Source of the DNA: a virus
Direction: 5' to 3' (one strand)
IMG/VR virus record: IMGVR_UViG_3300045125_000172
Location: 1-64,000 of that record
DNA: 64,000 nucleotides
The notes under the pieces are model-generated. The model had not been told where the DNA came from, made no database searches, and saw only the letters and a program-made list of their open reading frames with translations. Shown here one piece after another: positions 40,602 through 52,123 of the stretch (positions are counted from its first letter, which is position 1; every line of letters starts with the position of its first letter). The translations under genes and the position numbers were made by a program.

Positions 40602-41720
40602 TTTTCATAAACTCTATTATGTGTGTTATTAACCTGAATAAATGTTGTTTTTTTACCGAAATCTTTAATTTTAGTAGCGCCTATATAGGTGCATGCGCTA
40701 CGTAATCCACCATAAATATCTTGCAAAACCTCAATGGCTTTACCTTTATATGGAACTGTAACACATTTTCCTTCTGCTGTTCTATATGACGCAACGCCGT
40801 CGTGATGCTTATCCATAGCATTTTTACTACTCATTCCGTAATATTGCAAAGATACTTTGCGTTTTTCTACATCTGGATATTGAGGATCAATTGGCTGCCA
40901 TCCTCCACTTCTCATTTTCCATTCATATTTCCATTCTCCTTCGCATTCATCAACACCAGCGAACATACTACCAAGCATTACAAAATCAGTATTACCACCA
41001 AATGCTTTACAAACATCTCCCACTGTCTTACAGCCACCATCACTACAAATATGACCCCCAAGACCATGAGCAGCGTCCGAACACTCCATCACAGCACTCA
41101 ATTGAGGGTATCCTACGCCAGTTTTTAAACGAGTAGTACAAACACTGCCTGATCCTATACCAACCTTGACTATATCCACTTTGCCGTGAATGATTAGTTC
41201 TTCTACCATTTCTGGCGTTACCACGTTACCGGCCATTAGAATAATTTCAGGATATAATTTTCTGAATATGTAGTAGCTATCTTTACAAATTGCTCAGTAT
41301 ATCCGTTTGCAACATCTAAACAAACATTTGGCGGATCAAATCCTGTAATTTTAATTGTATCAAAGATTTGTTCTAGTTTATGTATATCTTTATTCGATGT
41401 ACCAGTAGAGTACAAAATAAGATCTTTGTATTTGAATTTATATCACTAGTATATAAATTAATTAATGAATCATCATCATAATGTTTATGTAAGACACGTT
41501 ATTGCTTGATTCTATAGTGACAGTATCTGCCATCGATAGTGTACCAACAGTATCCATATTAGCAACCATAATCGGTATACAAGTTATTGATCGTGAAGAA
41601 TGCGCAAATTTAAAAGTTCTAGTCAAATCGACTTCTGATCTACTATTTAATAGTGATCTTTTTGGACGAATTAAGAACATCATCAAAATCTAGTTTTGTT
41701 TCATTAATTATTTTTTGCAT
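40598..41720 (-). CDS. guaC: GMP reductase
   Basis: About 370 residues with frame breaks near 41687, 41510 and 41410. Start [20 protein letters not shown]; then [58 protein letters not shown] (catalytic Cys), [16 protein letters not shown] and [10 protein letters not shown] with ASYRTAEGK. The [11 protein letters not shown] plus MSS pattern indicates GMP reductase rather than IMP dehydrogenase; no CBS insert. Reduces GMP to IMP with NADPH. Confidence 0.9.
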
Positions 41721-41722
41721 AT

Positions 41723-42629
41723 TATTTTCTTAGTAAATGATAGTTTTTGATAAAATATTCTATAGTTAGATATAGTCCGTCTTGGATTGATGTGAATTTA
41801 AATCCTGGAAATAAACTTTTTACTGTATTACTGTTGCTTGACCGTATCATCATACCTTCTGGCTTTGATTTGTCAAAAATAACTTTCCTTTTGAAATCCA
41901 TAATTTTTTACAATGTTCTCAACAACTTCTTGTATAGAATAGCATACTCCTGGAGATATAATAATTTCTTGCGGCAACGCTATCATTTTAGACATGATAC
42001 TCAACAAATCAGCAACATCTGGTGCAAAAATAAACTCTCTTTGAGCTTTACCAGAACCCCAAACCTCTAAGTCTGTATTATTTAATTTGGCAAGATAGGT
42101 TTTATGAATCAGTCCCGGAATAACATGGCTATCATTTAGATTATAATTATCTTTTAAGCCATACATATTACTTGGAATAATACACGAAGATCTTATCCCA
42201 TATTGTTTTATTAAACATTTAGATCCTATGCTTAGTATTCTTTTACTCATGAGCATATCCGTAATTTGATTGGTGAGGCTCTCCTTGTAGAAGGTATTCT
42301 TCCATTAGTGGATTATTCGAATCTTTAGGAAAAATACATCCAGATAACATAAATATAGAATCTTGTAAACTATATCTCTGACAGACCTTTAAGATATTTG
42401 TATTAATTTCTAAATTATCTATTAGAAAATCATATGGATATAAAGAATTTGCATTCACACCACCAACTCTAGCGGCTAAATGAAATATTCTATCAATATT
42501 ATTAACTTCTATAAAGTTACAAAGTTGTTCAAAGTTGTTGAGATTTAACTCTGACTTGGTTGGTTTAAATCCAAAATTTATACAACTACCCAGCAGACCA
42601 TTGCCTCCGGTTACTAAGATGTTGCTCAT
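41723..42629 (-). CDS. GDP-L-fucose synthase/GDP-colitose synthase-like SDR
   Basis: About 302 residues over two breaks (near 42250 and 41890). N-terminal NILVTGGNGLLGS (NAD(P) site), then LAARVGGVNANSLYPYDF, SGCIFPKDSNN and the catalytic YGYAHSKR (Y-x3-K) when the extra G at 42251 is removed. C-terminus EVWGSGKAQREFIFAPDVAD. Fits Fcl/ColC-type 3,5-epimerase-4-reductases. It follows the GT2 gene and precedes GMP reductase. Confidence 0.83.
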
Positions 42630-43480
42630 ATAAACTCCAGAGATTCGTTTGATAGTCCCCAACCATCTCCGTTTGCTGTAAAATTTTCTGGCCTGATACC
42701 ATATGGATTCATTATGGATCTGTAATCTTTACCAGCATCATGATGATCTAAATGAAAAAATAATATATTACTATCCTCAAGATCTCCGCCAAATTTATAT
42801 TTTGTTGATAATCTAATATGTAATTCTATATCTTGCCATCCCCAGTATGGAAGTTCCTCCCACCAACAGGGTGCTATCCTCGCCAATTTTTCTAGATATT
42901 AATAGTGACATTGCTCTTCCATCAAAACCGTTGGTATTTATTTTATCATGACGAAATAAAGATAAATCATTGTATGTAATAAAATTATCTACATCATGAA
43001 AAGAAATAGAGTTATTATAACATTTTCTAGGAAGATGATATCTAGATCCCCAAAAGAATATGTCTTCGTTACCAGATTCCGATAAGCGTTCAACAAAATT
43101 TACAAGATTACTAAAATTAGCATAAGTGATAAAACAATCTGAATCCCAAAAAATTGTATATTTTCCTGTACTATTTTTAAATGCTACATTATAGGCATGA
43201 GATATAGAGTAATCCGATTGTTTACTATATTTTTTACCAATACTTTGTGGCACATAAACACACTTGAAATTTTGATGTCTATCTTCTATTAGATCGTCAA
43301 CTATCTTTTTTCGCTACCCCAGTCACATAATACTACCTCAATATTTGAATTATTTAATTCATTTAAATTATCAGATAATTTATTAAGACTCATTCCTAAG
43401 CCTTTGATCAACACCACCATTCCCTGTTGAATCACAACCATATTTATCATTTTTTCCTTGTAAAAGAATTGAGAGAGCAT
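42626..43480 (-). CDS. GT2-type (GT-A) glycosyltransferase
   Basis: About 285 residues with breaks near 43310 and 42890. Starts SILLQGKNDKYG or the ATG at 43480, then EVVLCDWGSEK, VPQSIGKKYSKQSDYSISHA, KYTIFWDSDCFI (D-S-D metal site) and LPYWGWQDIELHIRLSTKYK (GW-x-D/E acceptor/catalytic motif). Inverting GT-A fold. Upstream gene is the SDR fusion. Confidence 0.75.
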
Positions 43481-43486
43481 TATGTT

Positions 43487-45373
43487 TTATTGATCCTTTA
43501 TAAAATTATACCATTCAATACTAGAGAGAATACCAGAATTTATATCGATAAAATTTTTAGTACCAAATTCTTTCTCATATTTATCTATAGAGATACTAAC
43601 ATTTGATGGATTGCCAATTAATGTATTATTTTTATCATTATACCTATTGGACTACCGGTATGACTAGAAATAACTTCAGCAATATTTTTGATACTAACTT
43701 TTTCTTTTCCTGTGAGATTATATATTGTTGATGATCCATTGCATATTACATTGAAAATCATTTCACACATATCTCCAATATAACACAATGTTCTAGTAGC
43801 CGATCCATCATCCATTAAAGATATTTTATTACTATTTATAGATTTTTTAATCAAATCATTTATTACTCTAGAATCATCTGGCTTGAATCCTGGACCATAC
43901 GTTGTACTAATACGTCCTATTTTTATTCTGTATTTGTCTGTCATACTAAGACAAATAGCCTCACCACATCTTTTAGATTCAATATAGCATGATCTTGGAT
44001 GGTTGGTTGAGGTTATTCCTATATCTTCTTCAGAAATATTCTCTTTTATTAATCCGCTATATATTTCACTACTACCACAGTAGAAAAAGTACCTGTTTTA
44101 TTCAAAAGTTTGAATAAATTCATAACAGTACTAGTATTTAGTTTTATTGTTGATAATTTATCGTCTAAAAATTTATTAGGTTGAGCATATCCTGCTGAAT
44201 GTATAATTATATCCGCATCGAACAGATTTTCTGCAAAATAATTTTCGATCAGATCAATACTATTATTTTCTGTTAAATCACCAACAACAGTTATACAGTT
44301 ATTGAATAGTTGAGAAAAGTACTTCGGCGGAGCATTATTAACTAAACATATAATATTAATATTGTATATCTTTTTAAGATGATTTAAAAACCTAATAGAT
44401 TTATGCCTATTAATCCTGATGCTCCAGTCAGTACTATTGTTTTATTGTTTAGAAATTCAAATTTAGAAGTATCTATATTTGTATACTGATCATAAATTAG
44501 TTTAAGCATGATTTTATTTTTTGTATTTATATTATCAATATCTAGACCGAGTTTTACATCGTGTTCGTGTTTTGATCCATAATTGTGCAAAAATTTTCTT
44601 GGTATACCAATGTTAGTTATGTTATATGTTTCGTTATGCAAAATATTGGATATGATGTAATTGGTTGTTCCCTGGTAAAATGGCTCACATATAATAATTT
44701 TTGAATTGAAGTTTTCAAGTAAAACTTTTTCATCAAAAGGCCATAATGTACTATAATATAGCAATGTTACATCTAAATTTTTAGTAGCTTCAAATACTTG
44801 TTGTAACATCGGACCATAGCATATAACAGTTGCTTTTGATCCTGTTTTAATAATATTCGCCTTACCATACTGTACATCTAAGTTTAATTCGTGTTCAAAT
44901 TCGCTAAGCCTAAAATATTTTGGATTATTATTTGAATATGTTTCTAGTAATAACTGATCTAGTTCTTTAGAATTTCCTGGTATTATGATACTCATATCTT
45001 CTATCGTTAGCAACAGAGACACATCACCCGGACAATGATGAGTACAGCCTAAGCCAGCGTAATCATAGGATGATCCCACACTAATAAAATTACCATTTAG
45101 TTTTTGATAACCAAAATCTATTTTAAGTTGTTCGAAAGCTCGTTCTACCAGAAACGGTGCTATTGTATGAACAAATGGAACTAAATTACTTTTTGATAAT
45201 CCGGCAGCCAGACTTATTGTGCTTTGTTCTAATATTCCGATATTATATACTCTTTCAGGTATGGATTTTAATTCTTCATTAAAAGCAAACACTCCTATAT
45301 CGCCTAATAATAAAATACTGTTATTATCTTGATGAAGTATATGTTTAAGTGTTTTCACAAATTGTTTTCTCAT
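43487..45373 (-). CDS. Transketolase C-half fused to NAD-dependent epimerase (SDR)
   Basis: About 625 residues with breaks near 44390, 44085 and 43635. First 300: transketolase Pyr/C-terminal domains (NIGILEQSTISLAAGLSK, PFVHTIAPFLVERAFEQLK, and SYDYAGLGCTHHCPGDVSLL). Then, in the same frame, KTIVLTGASGLIGINLLG starts an SDR with HSAGYAQPNKF, CGSSEIYSGL, YIESKRCGE (Y-x3-K), KIGRISTTYGPGFKPDDSRV and ATRTLCYIGDMCEMI. Domain order TK-C then epimerase is unusual. Start at MRKQFV (45373) rather than 45388. Confidence 0.8.
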
Positions 45374-45923
45374 AATAAATACATCCAACTACTATCTTCA
45401 TATGTCTTATTTGGGGCTCTATTAAAAATTTCGTTTGTTGCTTGCTGCACGGATGGCCATGAATAGTCGTGTCCGGAAATTATTCCTCCATTTTTGATTT
45501 TTGGTAACCATGCTAAAATATCTTCTTTTACTGATGAATACTGATGGTTGCCGTCTATGTAGATAAAATCTATGCTTTGATCTTTAACGAGTTTTACATA
45601 TTCTATGCTTGGCATTTTATTTTTCTTATATTTGGATTATTCAGTGCTATCGTATCAAATATCAATTCAGCTTCCTTTAATTCAAGTTCTTGTTTTTCCA
45701 AATCAATTATAGAACAATCCTCAGTGTACGGTGTCCAAGGATCAACGCAATTAACAATACTTTGAGGAAAACTCTGCGCTATAATAGATGAGCTTGCTCC
45801 ACAGTAACTACCAATCTCTATAATTTGTATATTATCATTTAGAATACTAAATACATTCGAACACAAGTGTTTGAGTCCGTATTCATGTATACCTCCACGT
45901 AAATTATATGTTAAATTATACAT
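45370..45923 (-). CDS. SAM-dependent methyltransferase (Methyltransf_24-like)
   Basis: About 184 residues with a break near 45615. IEIGSYCGASSSIIAQSF (SAM loop), then DFIYIDGNHQYSSVKEDI and NGGIISGHDYSWPSVQQ (acidic strand and metal-type segment). Matches small class I methyltransferases of sugar and cephalosporin-hydroxylase-like type. It is located between the two transketolase halves. Confidence 0.78.
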
Positions 45924-45924
45924 A

Positions 45925-46650
45925 TTAATTGATGCTTTCTAAAATTTTTAGATCTGGTATTTTATGATGCCATTCTGGATTATTTTCCATAAAGTCTATT
46001 CCTTTTCCTTTAATTGTTTTACAGATAATCACGTTTGGATTGGAATTATAATTACTTTGTGCAATACAATATTTTAATTTTTCATGGTCATGACCATCGA
46101 TTGTTATACAATTCCAACCAAAAGAATTGAATTTAAAATGAATCTCTCCAAGATCCAAAGCACGATCTCCTGAATGGTTATAATCCAAAAAACAATATAA
46201 ATTATCTAATTTATGATTAGATGCTAATAAAGCAGATTCCCAGATTGTTCCCTCATTACACTCTCCGTCTCCTATAACAACATAAATGTTTCCTTTTTCT
46301 TTTTTAATTTTTTTTGCTAGAGCCATCCCTAAAGCTATCGGTAGTCCGTGTCCCAAAGATCCTGTGGATGCTTCTATTATAGTGTTATTGGAGCATGGAT
46401 GTCCGCCAAAATTAGAGTCAAACGAACAAAAATTTTCAAGTAAATTTGAATCTATTTTTTTGAAATGCTCTAGTATCACATATAATCCGAGCGCAGCATG
46501 ACCCTTGGATAATACGAATCTATCTTCTTTTTGTATATTAAAGTATATTACATATAATATATCTAAAATAGATAAAGAACTTGGTATATGTCCTTCTTTA
46601 CTTTTATGTGCCAATTCCAATATTCTTTTAATCAGTATATTCTTATCCAT
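45925..46650 (-). CDS. Transketolase N-half (ThDP-binding domain)
   Basis: 241 residues, intact. KEGHIPSSLSILDILYVIYF, FVLSKGHAALGLY, FGGHPCSNNTIIEASTGSLG and the ThDP site VVIGDGECNEGTIWESALL followed by LDYNHS. It is the amino-terminal half of a two-subunit transketolase, as in archaea and many phage islands. The partner half is the SDR fusion two genes downstream. Overlaps the dehydratase end by 8 bp. Confidence 0.87.
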   Translation of the reverse strand: MDKNILIKRILELAHKSKEGHIPSSLSILDILYVIYFNIQKEDRFVLSKGHAALGLYVILEHFKKIDSNLLENFCSFDSNFGGHPCSNNTIIEASTGSLGHGLPIALGMALAKKIKKEKGNIYVVIGDGECNEGTIWESALLASNHKLDNLYCFLDYNHSGDRALDLGEIHFKFNSFGWNCITIDGHDHEKLKYCIAQSNYNSNPNVIICKTIKGKGIDFMENNPEWHHKIPDLKILESIN

Positions 46651-47799
46651 TTATGGTACCATTTACTATATTACAAATTTTAGTAATATCGTCACAAGAT
46701 AACGATGGATGATTTGGCAAATACATTCCATATTTATGAATAATTTCTGCAAAAGGATAATCTTGTTTACCATATATATTTGTATAAAACGGCTGACGAG
46801 ATATGCTTCCACATACTAGTGGTCTACATTCAATATTATTTTGTATTAAATTTTTAGCTATATTATTTCTATTAGGATGTATTATAGGATAAGCAAAGTT
46901 ACTAACAAAACTATCAGATTTTATTTTCCAAAAATTATTTTCAATTAATGAATCATATTGTAAGAAAATTTCATATCTTTTTTTATTTTTTATATTAATG
47001 GTATCTATTTGTTGTATTCCTAAAAAGATTGTATTTCTGTTGGTCTAAGATTGAAACCAGGATAATAAAAAGTATATAAACTATCAAATTCATCTATATG
47101 ATATTTATTTCTTAGTTCTTGTGCTGTATTTATCGAAAGATCTCTATCCCATCCATGAGATCTAATAGATAATATTATTTCATAAAGATTAAAATCATCT
47201 GTGGATATTAAACCGCCCTCTATTGTGGAAAAATGGTGTCCAAAATATGTAGAAAATGTAGAGATGTCTCCGAAGCATCCAGTTTTTACATTATTGTATA
47301 AAGATCCAACACTTTCGCATGAATCTTCGAGTAATATAACATCATATTTTTTACAAAGTTCATTAATTTCATTAAAACTATTTGGAAATCCTAATATATT
47401 AGCTACCATCAAGCATGCTGGATTATGTTCACGAAATATTGTTTCCAAATGATTTATATCAACACCGAGGTTACAACGATCACCATCGCACAGTATTATT
47501 TCAAAACCAAACTGTATTGCTGGACTAATTGTTGTTGACCAACTAAGACAAGGCAAAACTATTTTTGAATTTTTTAGTCTGCCAGAAATTTTCATGGCGT
47601 ATACCATTAGAAGATTAGCAGACGATCCAGAGTTTACAAAGACTGAATATTTTCTACCCAGCCACTCGGACCATTTTTCTTCAAATTGTATTGTCAATTT
47701 ATCCTTAGTTAATCTAGGATATGTAGATAGCCATGAGCATAGTTTATCTATGTCTGTGTTTGTTATAGTGTCTTGAGCTAATTTGATTTGTTTTGACAT
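46643..47799 (-). CDS. PLP-dependent sugar 3-dehydratase (ColD-like, Lys to His)
   Basis: About 385 residues with a break near 47030. DegT/DnrJ/EryC1 fold: YSVFVNSGSSANLLMVYAMK, VLPCLSWSTT, ILLEDSCESVGSLY (Asp for pyridine N), CFGDISTFSTYFGHHFSTIE. The usual PLP Lys is His188 here (GHHFSTIEGG), the same change as in GDP-4-keto-6-deoxymannose 3-dehydratase ColD. So it should be a dehydratase, not an aminotransferase. C-terminal domain ends with SLSCDDITKICNIV. Confidence 0.82.
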
Positions 47800-47803
47800 T
47801 ATT

Positions 47804-48677
47804 TTATCTAAATGGAAGTAAACTATATTTATGTTCTGCTATCAAAGATCCATATTTAACAGTATCTATTATATTTTCTTTACCTATAAAATCTAATAAT
47901 ACGTTTGACATAATTTTTCCGGATCTCCAAAATTATTATTATCAAATTCTTTAATCATTCTAAATAAAGTATTTGAATATTGATTCATTATATGAGATCC
48001 GCCAAATGCTATTTTATCGTTATTTGGCCCTGGTATATACAGCTTATCATTATTAAGCTGATCCAATCTAATAACTGTGTCGCATATTGTTATATCAAAA
48101 AACATATCTGGTCTTAATCTGAAGACCCAATCATATTCACAATTATTAATATATTCTTCCTGTAATTTTAGTAGATTTGCTCTATATATTAGATAGAACA
48201 TTTTTGATGATCCTATAACCCCATTATGTATTCCTCGTCCATCCCAATTATAGGTCTTATTAGTTAATATATTATATTGTAGTGGAGAAAATTTTGATGC
48301 ATAAAAGTTGTAATCATTTATATCTACTGATTTTGCTTGAAAATTATCTATAATATCGGAAATATTAACATCTATTTCACTACTTCCTGGTTCTGATAGT
48401 CCGTGTGCTCCTGACCAACAATTTGCGCTGTTCTGTTTATTCCAAGTCGAAACAAACACATCGACTTTTCCATATCTACTAATTAGATTTTTAAAATCCA
48501 GATAATTTTTTGTAATTCTTTTATAATCTCTTATATGTCCGGATATACAAAATGCTATTGATAGGTTATCTTTTTTTGATTTTTCTGGATTTAGATGCTG
48601 TTGTATTATTTTTTCTGCTTCTATAATTTGATTATAGCGTTTTCTAAAAATATTTTTTGTAAATATTTACTGTACAT
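47804..48677 (-). CDS. Probable glycosyltransferase
   Basis: About 290 residues over two breaks (near 48650 and 47890). N-terminus IAFCISGHIRDYKRITKN, then FVSTWNKQ, middle YDWVFRLRPDMFFDITICD with an RxD-type metal motif, and KIAFGGSHIMNQYSNTLFR. No exact family. Surrounded by sugar-nucleotide genes, so a glycosyltransferase is the best guess. Confidence 0.6.
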
Positions 48678-48686
48678 TATTAATTT

Positions 48687-49405
48687 CTATAAATTATACT
48701 TTATAAACATTTCTAGATCTTCTGGTGTACCTAAACCCCACATATTTTTAATATGATAAGTTCTAATTTTTTTATTATCCTGTATAGCTTCATTATACAC
48801 AGGACATACGTAGAACTCGTTATTGACACGAATATTTTTATCTATCATTTGTTCGGCATAGTTTACGAAATCTTTGCCTTTGTTCCAGTAATAAATTCCT
48901 ACTGTGGCTATATTAGATATGGGTTTTTTCTCTGCAACTTCGGTAACTAGATTATCTTTATCTAATTTAACAAATGACCATTTAGGATGAGTAGATTCAA
49001 AAGTTAATATGCAACCATCTAATTGAGTATTTTCCATACTATACATAAAATCTGAACTATTCCAATCAATATATTGGTCAGAATTTGCTATTAGCAGAGG
49101 ATTTTCATTGTTTATAAAATCTTTTGCCAAAAGCACTGTTCTAGCTGCGCCATCTGTGATATCATTAACTGTTAATATTTTACATTTTGGTGAAATTATT
49201 TCTAAAACATATTTTAGATTAAACTCTTCATAATGTTTTTGCTGAACAATAAAGATATAATTAGCATCTATATTCAAATTATCAATAATTCTTTTTATCA
49301 TAGGCTCGCCATTAACATCTATTAATGGTTTTGGAAAAGAATATCCTGCTTTTTCGAATCTTGATCCTGCACCGGCCATAGGGATAACTATATTAAGTTT
49401 ATCAT
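48687..49405 (-). CDS. Sugar-nucleotide pyrophosphorylase-like protein
   Basis: About 238 residues. IVIPMAGAGSRFEKAGYSFP with KPLIDVNGEPMIKRIIDNL is the G-x-G-x-R-x9-PK nucleotide-binding start, placed just before the ATG at 49379; the true start is likely an ATG at 49405 with one A indel. Later PLLIANSDQYI (D-x-D site) and WSFVKLDKDNLVTEV. Probably an NDP-sugar synthetase. Overlaps the HAD gene stop. Confidence 0.75.
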
Positions 49406-50047
49406 TAATCCATTTGTTTTGATGAGATTTTTATTTATGATCATGATTTTAGACAACAAAGATAAGTTAATATCTTTACTATTTTTTACTCTTATAGTAT
49501 ATGCCCCACTGTTTTCAGCTGCTTGAATACCTATTGGAGAATCTTCAATAATTACTGTTTGTTTTGGAGAAACACCAGCTGATATCATACATTTAAGATA
49601 AATTTCTGATGATGGTTTGGCAAGAATTACATCATTATTAGAATAAAATAAATCTATATACTTTAGATAACCTGTATAATGTAGAGTCAATTTAACAGTT
49701 TCTCTGATGCTATTAGAAGCTACTGCTAAAATAAATCCACTATCTTTTAAAGCTTTAAGAGTCTCAAGAATAGTATTGCTCGGCGTTATTTTTGCTATAT
49801 ATTCTATTGTTTTTTTCTGTTTATTAAGATAAATTGTTTTATGATGATATTCTGGAAGTCCTTTATTTTTTGTTAAGAGTTTCAATTTATCAAATGTTTT
49901 CATACCATCATATATAGAAATATGTTCATTATATGATATTACAAACGAATCATCTACTTCTTTAATAGCATCATTTAAAGCATGAAAATGGATATCTTTC
50001 ATGTCCACCAACACACCGTCTAAATCAAAAATTATTAATTTAATCAC
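49388..50047 (-). CDS. HAD-family phosphatase
   Basis: 219 residues, intact. HAD motif I IIFDLDGVLVDMKD at the N-terminus, motif II AVASNS, motif III K of LAKPSSEIYL and motif IV VIIEDSPIGIQAAENSG. Looks like beta-phosphoglucomutase/GmhB-type sugar phosphatase. Within the island it could supply sugar-1-phosphate or remove phosphate from intermediates. Confidence 0.83.
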   Translation of the reverse strand: MIKLIIFDLDGVLVDMKDIHFHALNDAIKEVDDSFVISYNEHISIYDGMKTFDKLKLLTKNKGLPEYHHKTIYLNKQKKTIEYIAKITPSNTILETLKALKDSGFILAVASNSIRETVKLTLHYTGYLKYIDLFYSNNDVILAKPSSEIYLKCMISAGVSPKQTVIIEDSPIGIQAAENSGAYTIRVKNSKDINLSLLSKIMIINKNLIKTNGLMINLI

Positions 50048-50492
50048 AATTTATATAATATTATATAATCGCTACATATCCCATATATGTCACGACTAAT
50101 TGGTGTTATTGTCTGTATATTGGTCTCTGGCAAAACATTAATACTATAACTATTTAATTTGGATCCTGGATAACCCAAACTATTCCTTTAGATGTTATAG
50201 TATAACTATCATTTTGATGCCAAAAAAAATTTAAAAATTTATGATTATTTTCTGAAAAAAATAATAATGCATCAGAGTTTTTGCAATGTGTCCATATTTT
50301 TGGATTTATAAAAAAATCATATTTTACTTCATGCTGTGGGCTATCATGACCGAGCAAAAATTTTCCATTTATATACCAAACATCAATCTCAACATCAAAT
50401 CCTAGATCTAATGCTTTTGCTATATATATTGGATTATTTTCTTGATCAATAATTTTACCAAATATATTTCCTCTATGTGCTATATATTTCAT
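50044..50492 (-). CDS. Glycerophosphodiesterase-like (GDPD) short protein
   Basis: About 149 residues with a break near 50158. IAHRGNIFGK at the start, then KALDLGFDVEIDVWYINGKF and LLGHDSPQHE: the HRG, E-x-D and HD metal/catalytic residues of GDPD. Shorter than usual (about 240), so probably only the catalytic core half. Overlaps the HAD gene by ATG/stop. Confidence 0.65.
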
Positions 50493-51076
50493 GAGCGTTT
50501 GAAATAGATATAAGCTCTGTTACCATACATATCAATCGGTTGTACATTTGTAATGTTAAAATTATTCTTTTTCAAGAAATCGATAGATTCATTTATTGAA
50601 TTTTCATTACTATATATTGAATCTGGAACAATACTTGCTGTCATTCTGCCTTCAGATAAAATATTTATATATTGTCCTAAACCTTCCAATACACGCATAT
50701 CATTTCCGTTAGTATCTGTTTTTATATAATCTATACAATTAATTGGTTGTTCAAGTGTTTTAATAAAATCGTCTAGTCTAATTACTGGAATTTTGATTTG
50801 TTCAATAATAATAAAGTCGTTCCTTCCTGGCCAAAAATTAAAAGCATTATCAGAAAAATTTAGTAAAGAACTTAAATTGTGATCTGTTATTCCAGCGATG
50901 TTAAATTTTGATATATCATCATAATTTGATACTGCTTTTTTAGTAACTAAGCAGGATTTATCTATAATTTTATCTGCTAGTTCTGATATTGGTTCAAAGC
51001 AATATACCTTTGAGCTTTCGTCTAAAGATGCATATTCGTGAAATGTACTACCAGTACCGATATCAAAAATAATCAT
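50489..51076 (-). CDS. FkbM-family methyltransferase
   Basis: 195 residues, intact. MIIFDIGTGSTFHEYAS, KVYCFEPISELADKI, TKKAVSNYDD, VIRLDDFIKTL and CIDYIKTDTNGNDMRVLEGL are the FkbM motifs (I, II and Asp in V). Probably methylates a sugar of the phage-directed glycan. Overlaps neighbours by 4 bp each. Confidence 0.82.
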   Translation of the reverse strand: MIIFDIGTGSTFHEYASLDESSKVYCFEPISELADKIIDKSCLVTKKAVSNYDDISKFNIAGITDHNLSSLLNFSDNAFNFWPGRNDFIIIEQIKIPVIRLDDFIKTLEQPINCIDYIKTDTNGNDMRVLEGLGQYINILSEGRMTASIVPDSIYSNENSINESIDFLKKNNFNITNVQPIDMYGNRAYIYFKRS

Positions 51077-51399
51077 AAAACTTCTGTAAATTTATCGTTT
51101 GGGCATGATGGTATTTTTATAACACACGTTGTGGTGTCTTCGATACAAATAAAATCTGTAGATTCATTAGGAGTTATTTCTATAATATCATTGATTTTGT
51201 ATCTCTCATTATTCATTAATACAGAACCTTCTATAATGACAGTGTACTCGGTTGCTATTTTATGAAAATGTTTTTGTTCTTTGTCTCCGGCTTTATATCT
51301 TTTAATAGCTACTTCAAAATTATCCAATTTTAGTATAGAGTTGTCGAACATACCAATAAACCAGCCTTTTGTAAAATTTTCTAATGAATATTTTTTCAT
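51073..51399 (-). CDS. Cupin-domain protein
   Basis: 108 residues, intact. Cupin motif 1 KEQKHFHKIATEYTVIIEG (HxH…E) and motif 2-like region later. Possibly a sugar isomerase/epimerase-related cupin or regulator in the island. Fold call is by motif only. Confidence 0.68.
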   Translation of the reverse strand: MKKYSLENFTKGWFIGMFDNSILKLDNFEVAIKRYKAGDKEQKHFHKIATEYTVIIEGSVLMNNERYKINDIIEITPNESTDFICIEDTTTCVIKIPSCPNDKFTEVL

Positions 51400-52123
51400 A
51401 ATAAATTATCTGATGTAAAAGGACTTCTATGATTAACAGTATGAAAATCTATAGAAGGCACCCATGTTCCATCAATCGCGCCAATATTTTGTATTCTAGA
51501 TATAGATGGTTTAATTTGATAAAAATTCATATCTTTATTTTGAAATATATTTTCATCTAAATATGTGTCCCAAGAAGAAGAGTTATTCTCCCTATTACAA
51601 TCCGGTGTCCAATTATTTAAAAATATATCAAATTTGTGTCTCCAAAAGCACAACCCCAACAAGTAAAATGTTTTTGTTCTAAAACTTTTGATAAATCAGC
51701 ATTCTCCAAAGAATCTGTTTTGTTATATCCTGCAATAGATATTATTTTTGAATCATCATGGTATTTTTCTAGATAAGTAGTATAAAAACTAATAGCATCT
51801 TTAGACAAAACAGTGTCATCTTCTAGATGAATTGTGGCATCGTTTTCTTCTAATGACATATTTATTGCTTGTCTAGTATTAGCATTGCATCCTATGGATG
51901 GTGAATTTATCAAGAATTTTGTTTTTATCCAATCTATATCTTTTATCATAGATGGTATTGTATCATCATAATAGTCTATAGATATATACAATACTGTTTT
52001 TGATGTATCTAATCCAGAATACTCAAGACTTGCAAAAAGACTATCTAAAACATTTTCTAGATAATCAGCTCTTCTATAACAAGTCATAGAGATACCAATG
52101 GTTTTATTTATCTGATATAACAT
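51396..52123 (-). CDS. GT-A glycosyltransferase
   Basis: About 242 residues after a frame break near 51640. Starts IGISMTCYRRADYLENVLDS, then TIHLEDDTVLSKDAISFYT with the E-D-D metal motif and IISIAGYNKTD; C-terminus DMNFYQIKPSISRIQNIG and WVPSIDFHTV. Resembles GNT-I-like GT13/GT2 enzymes. Overlaps the SET gene by 20 bp. Confidence 0.72.
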
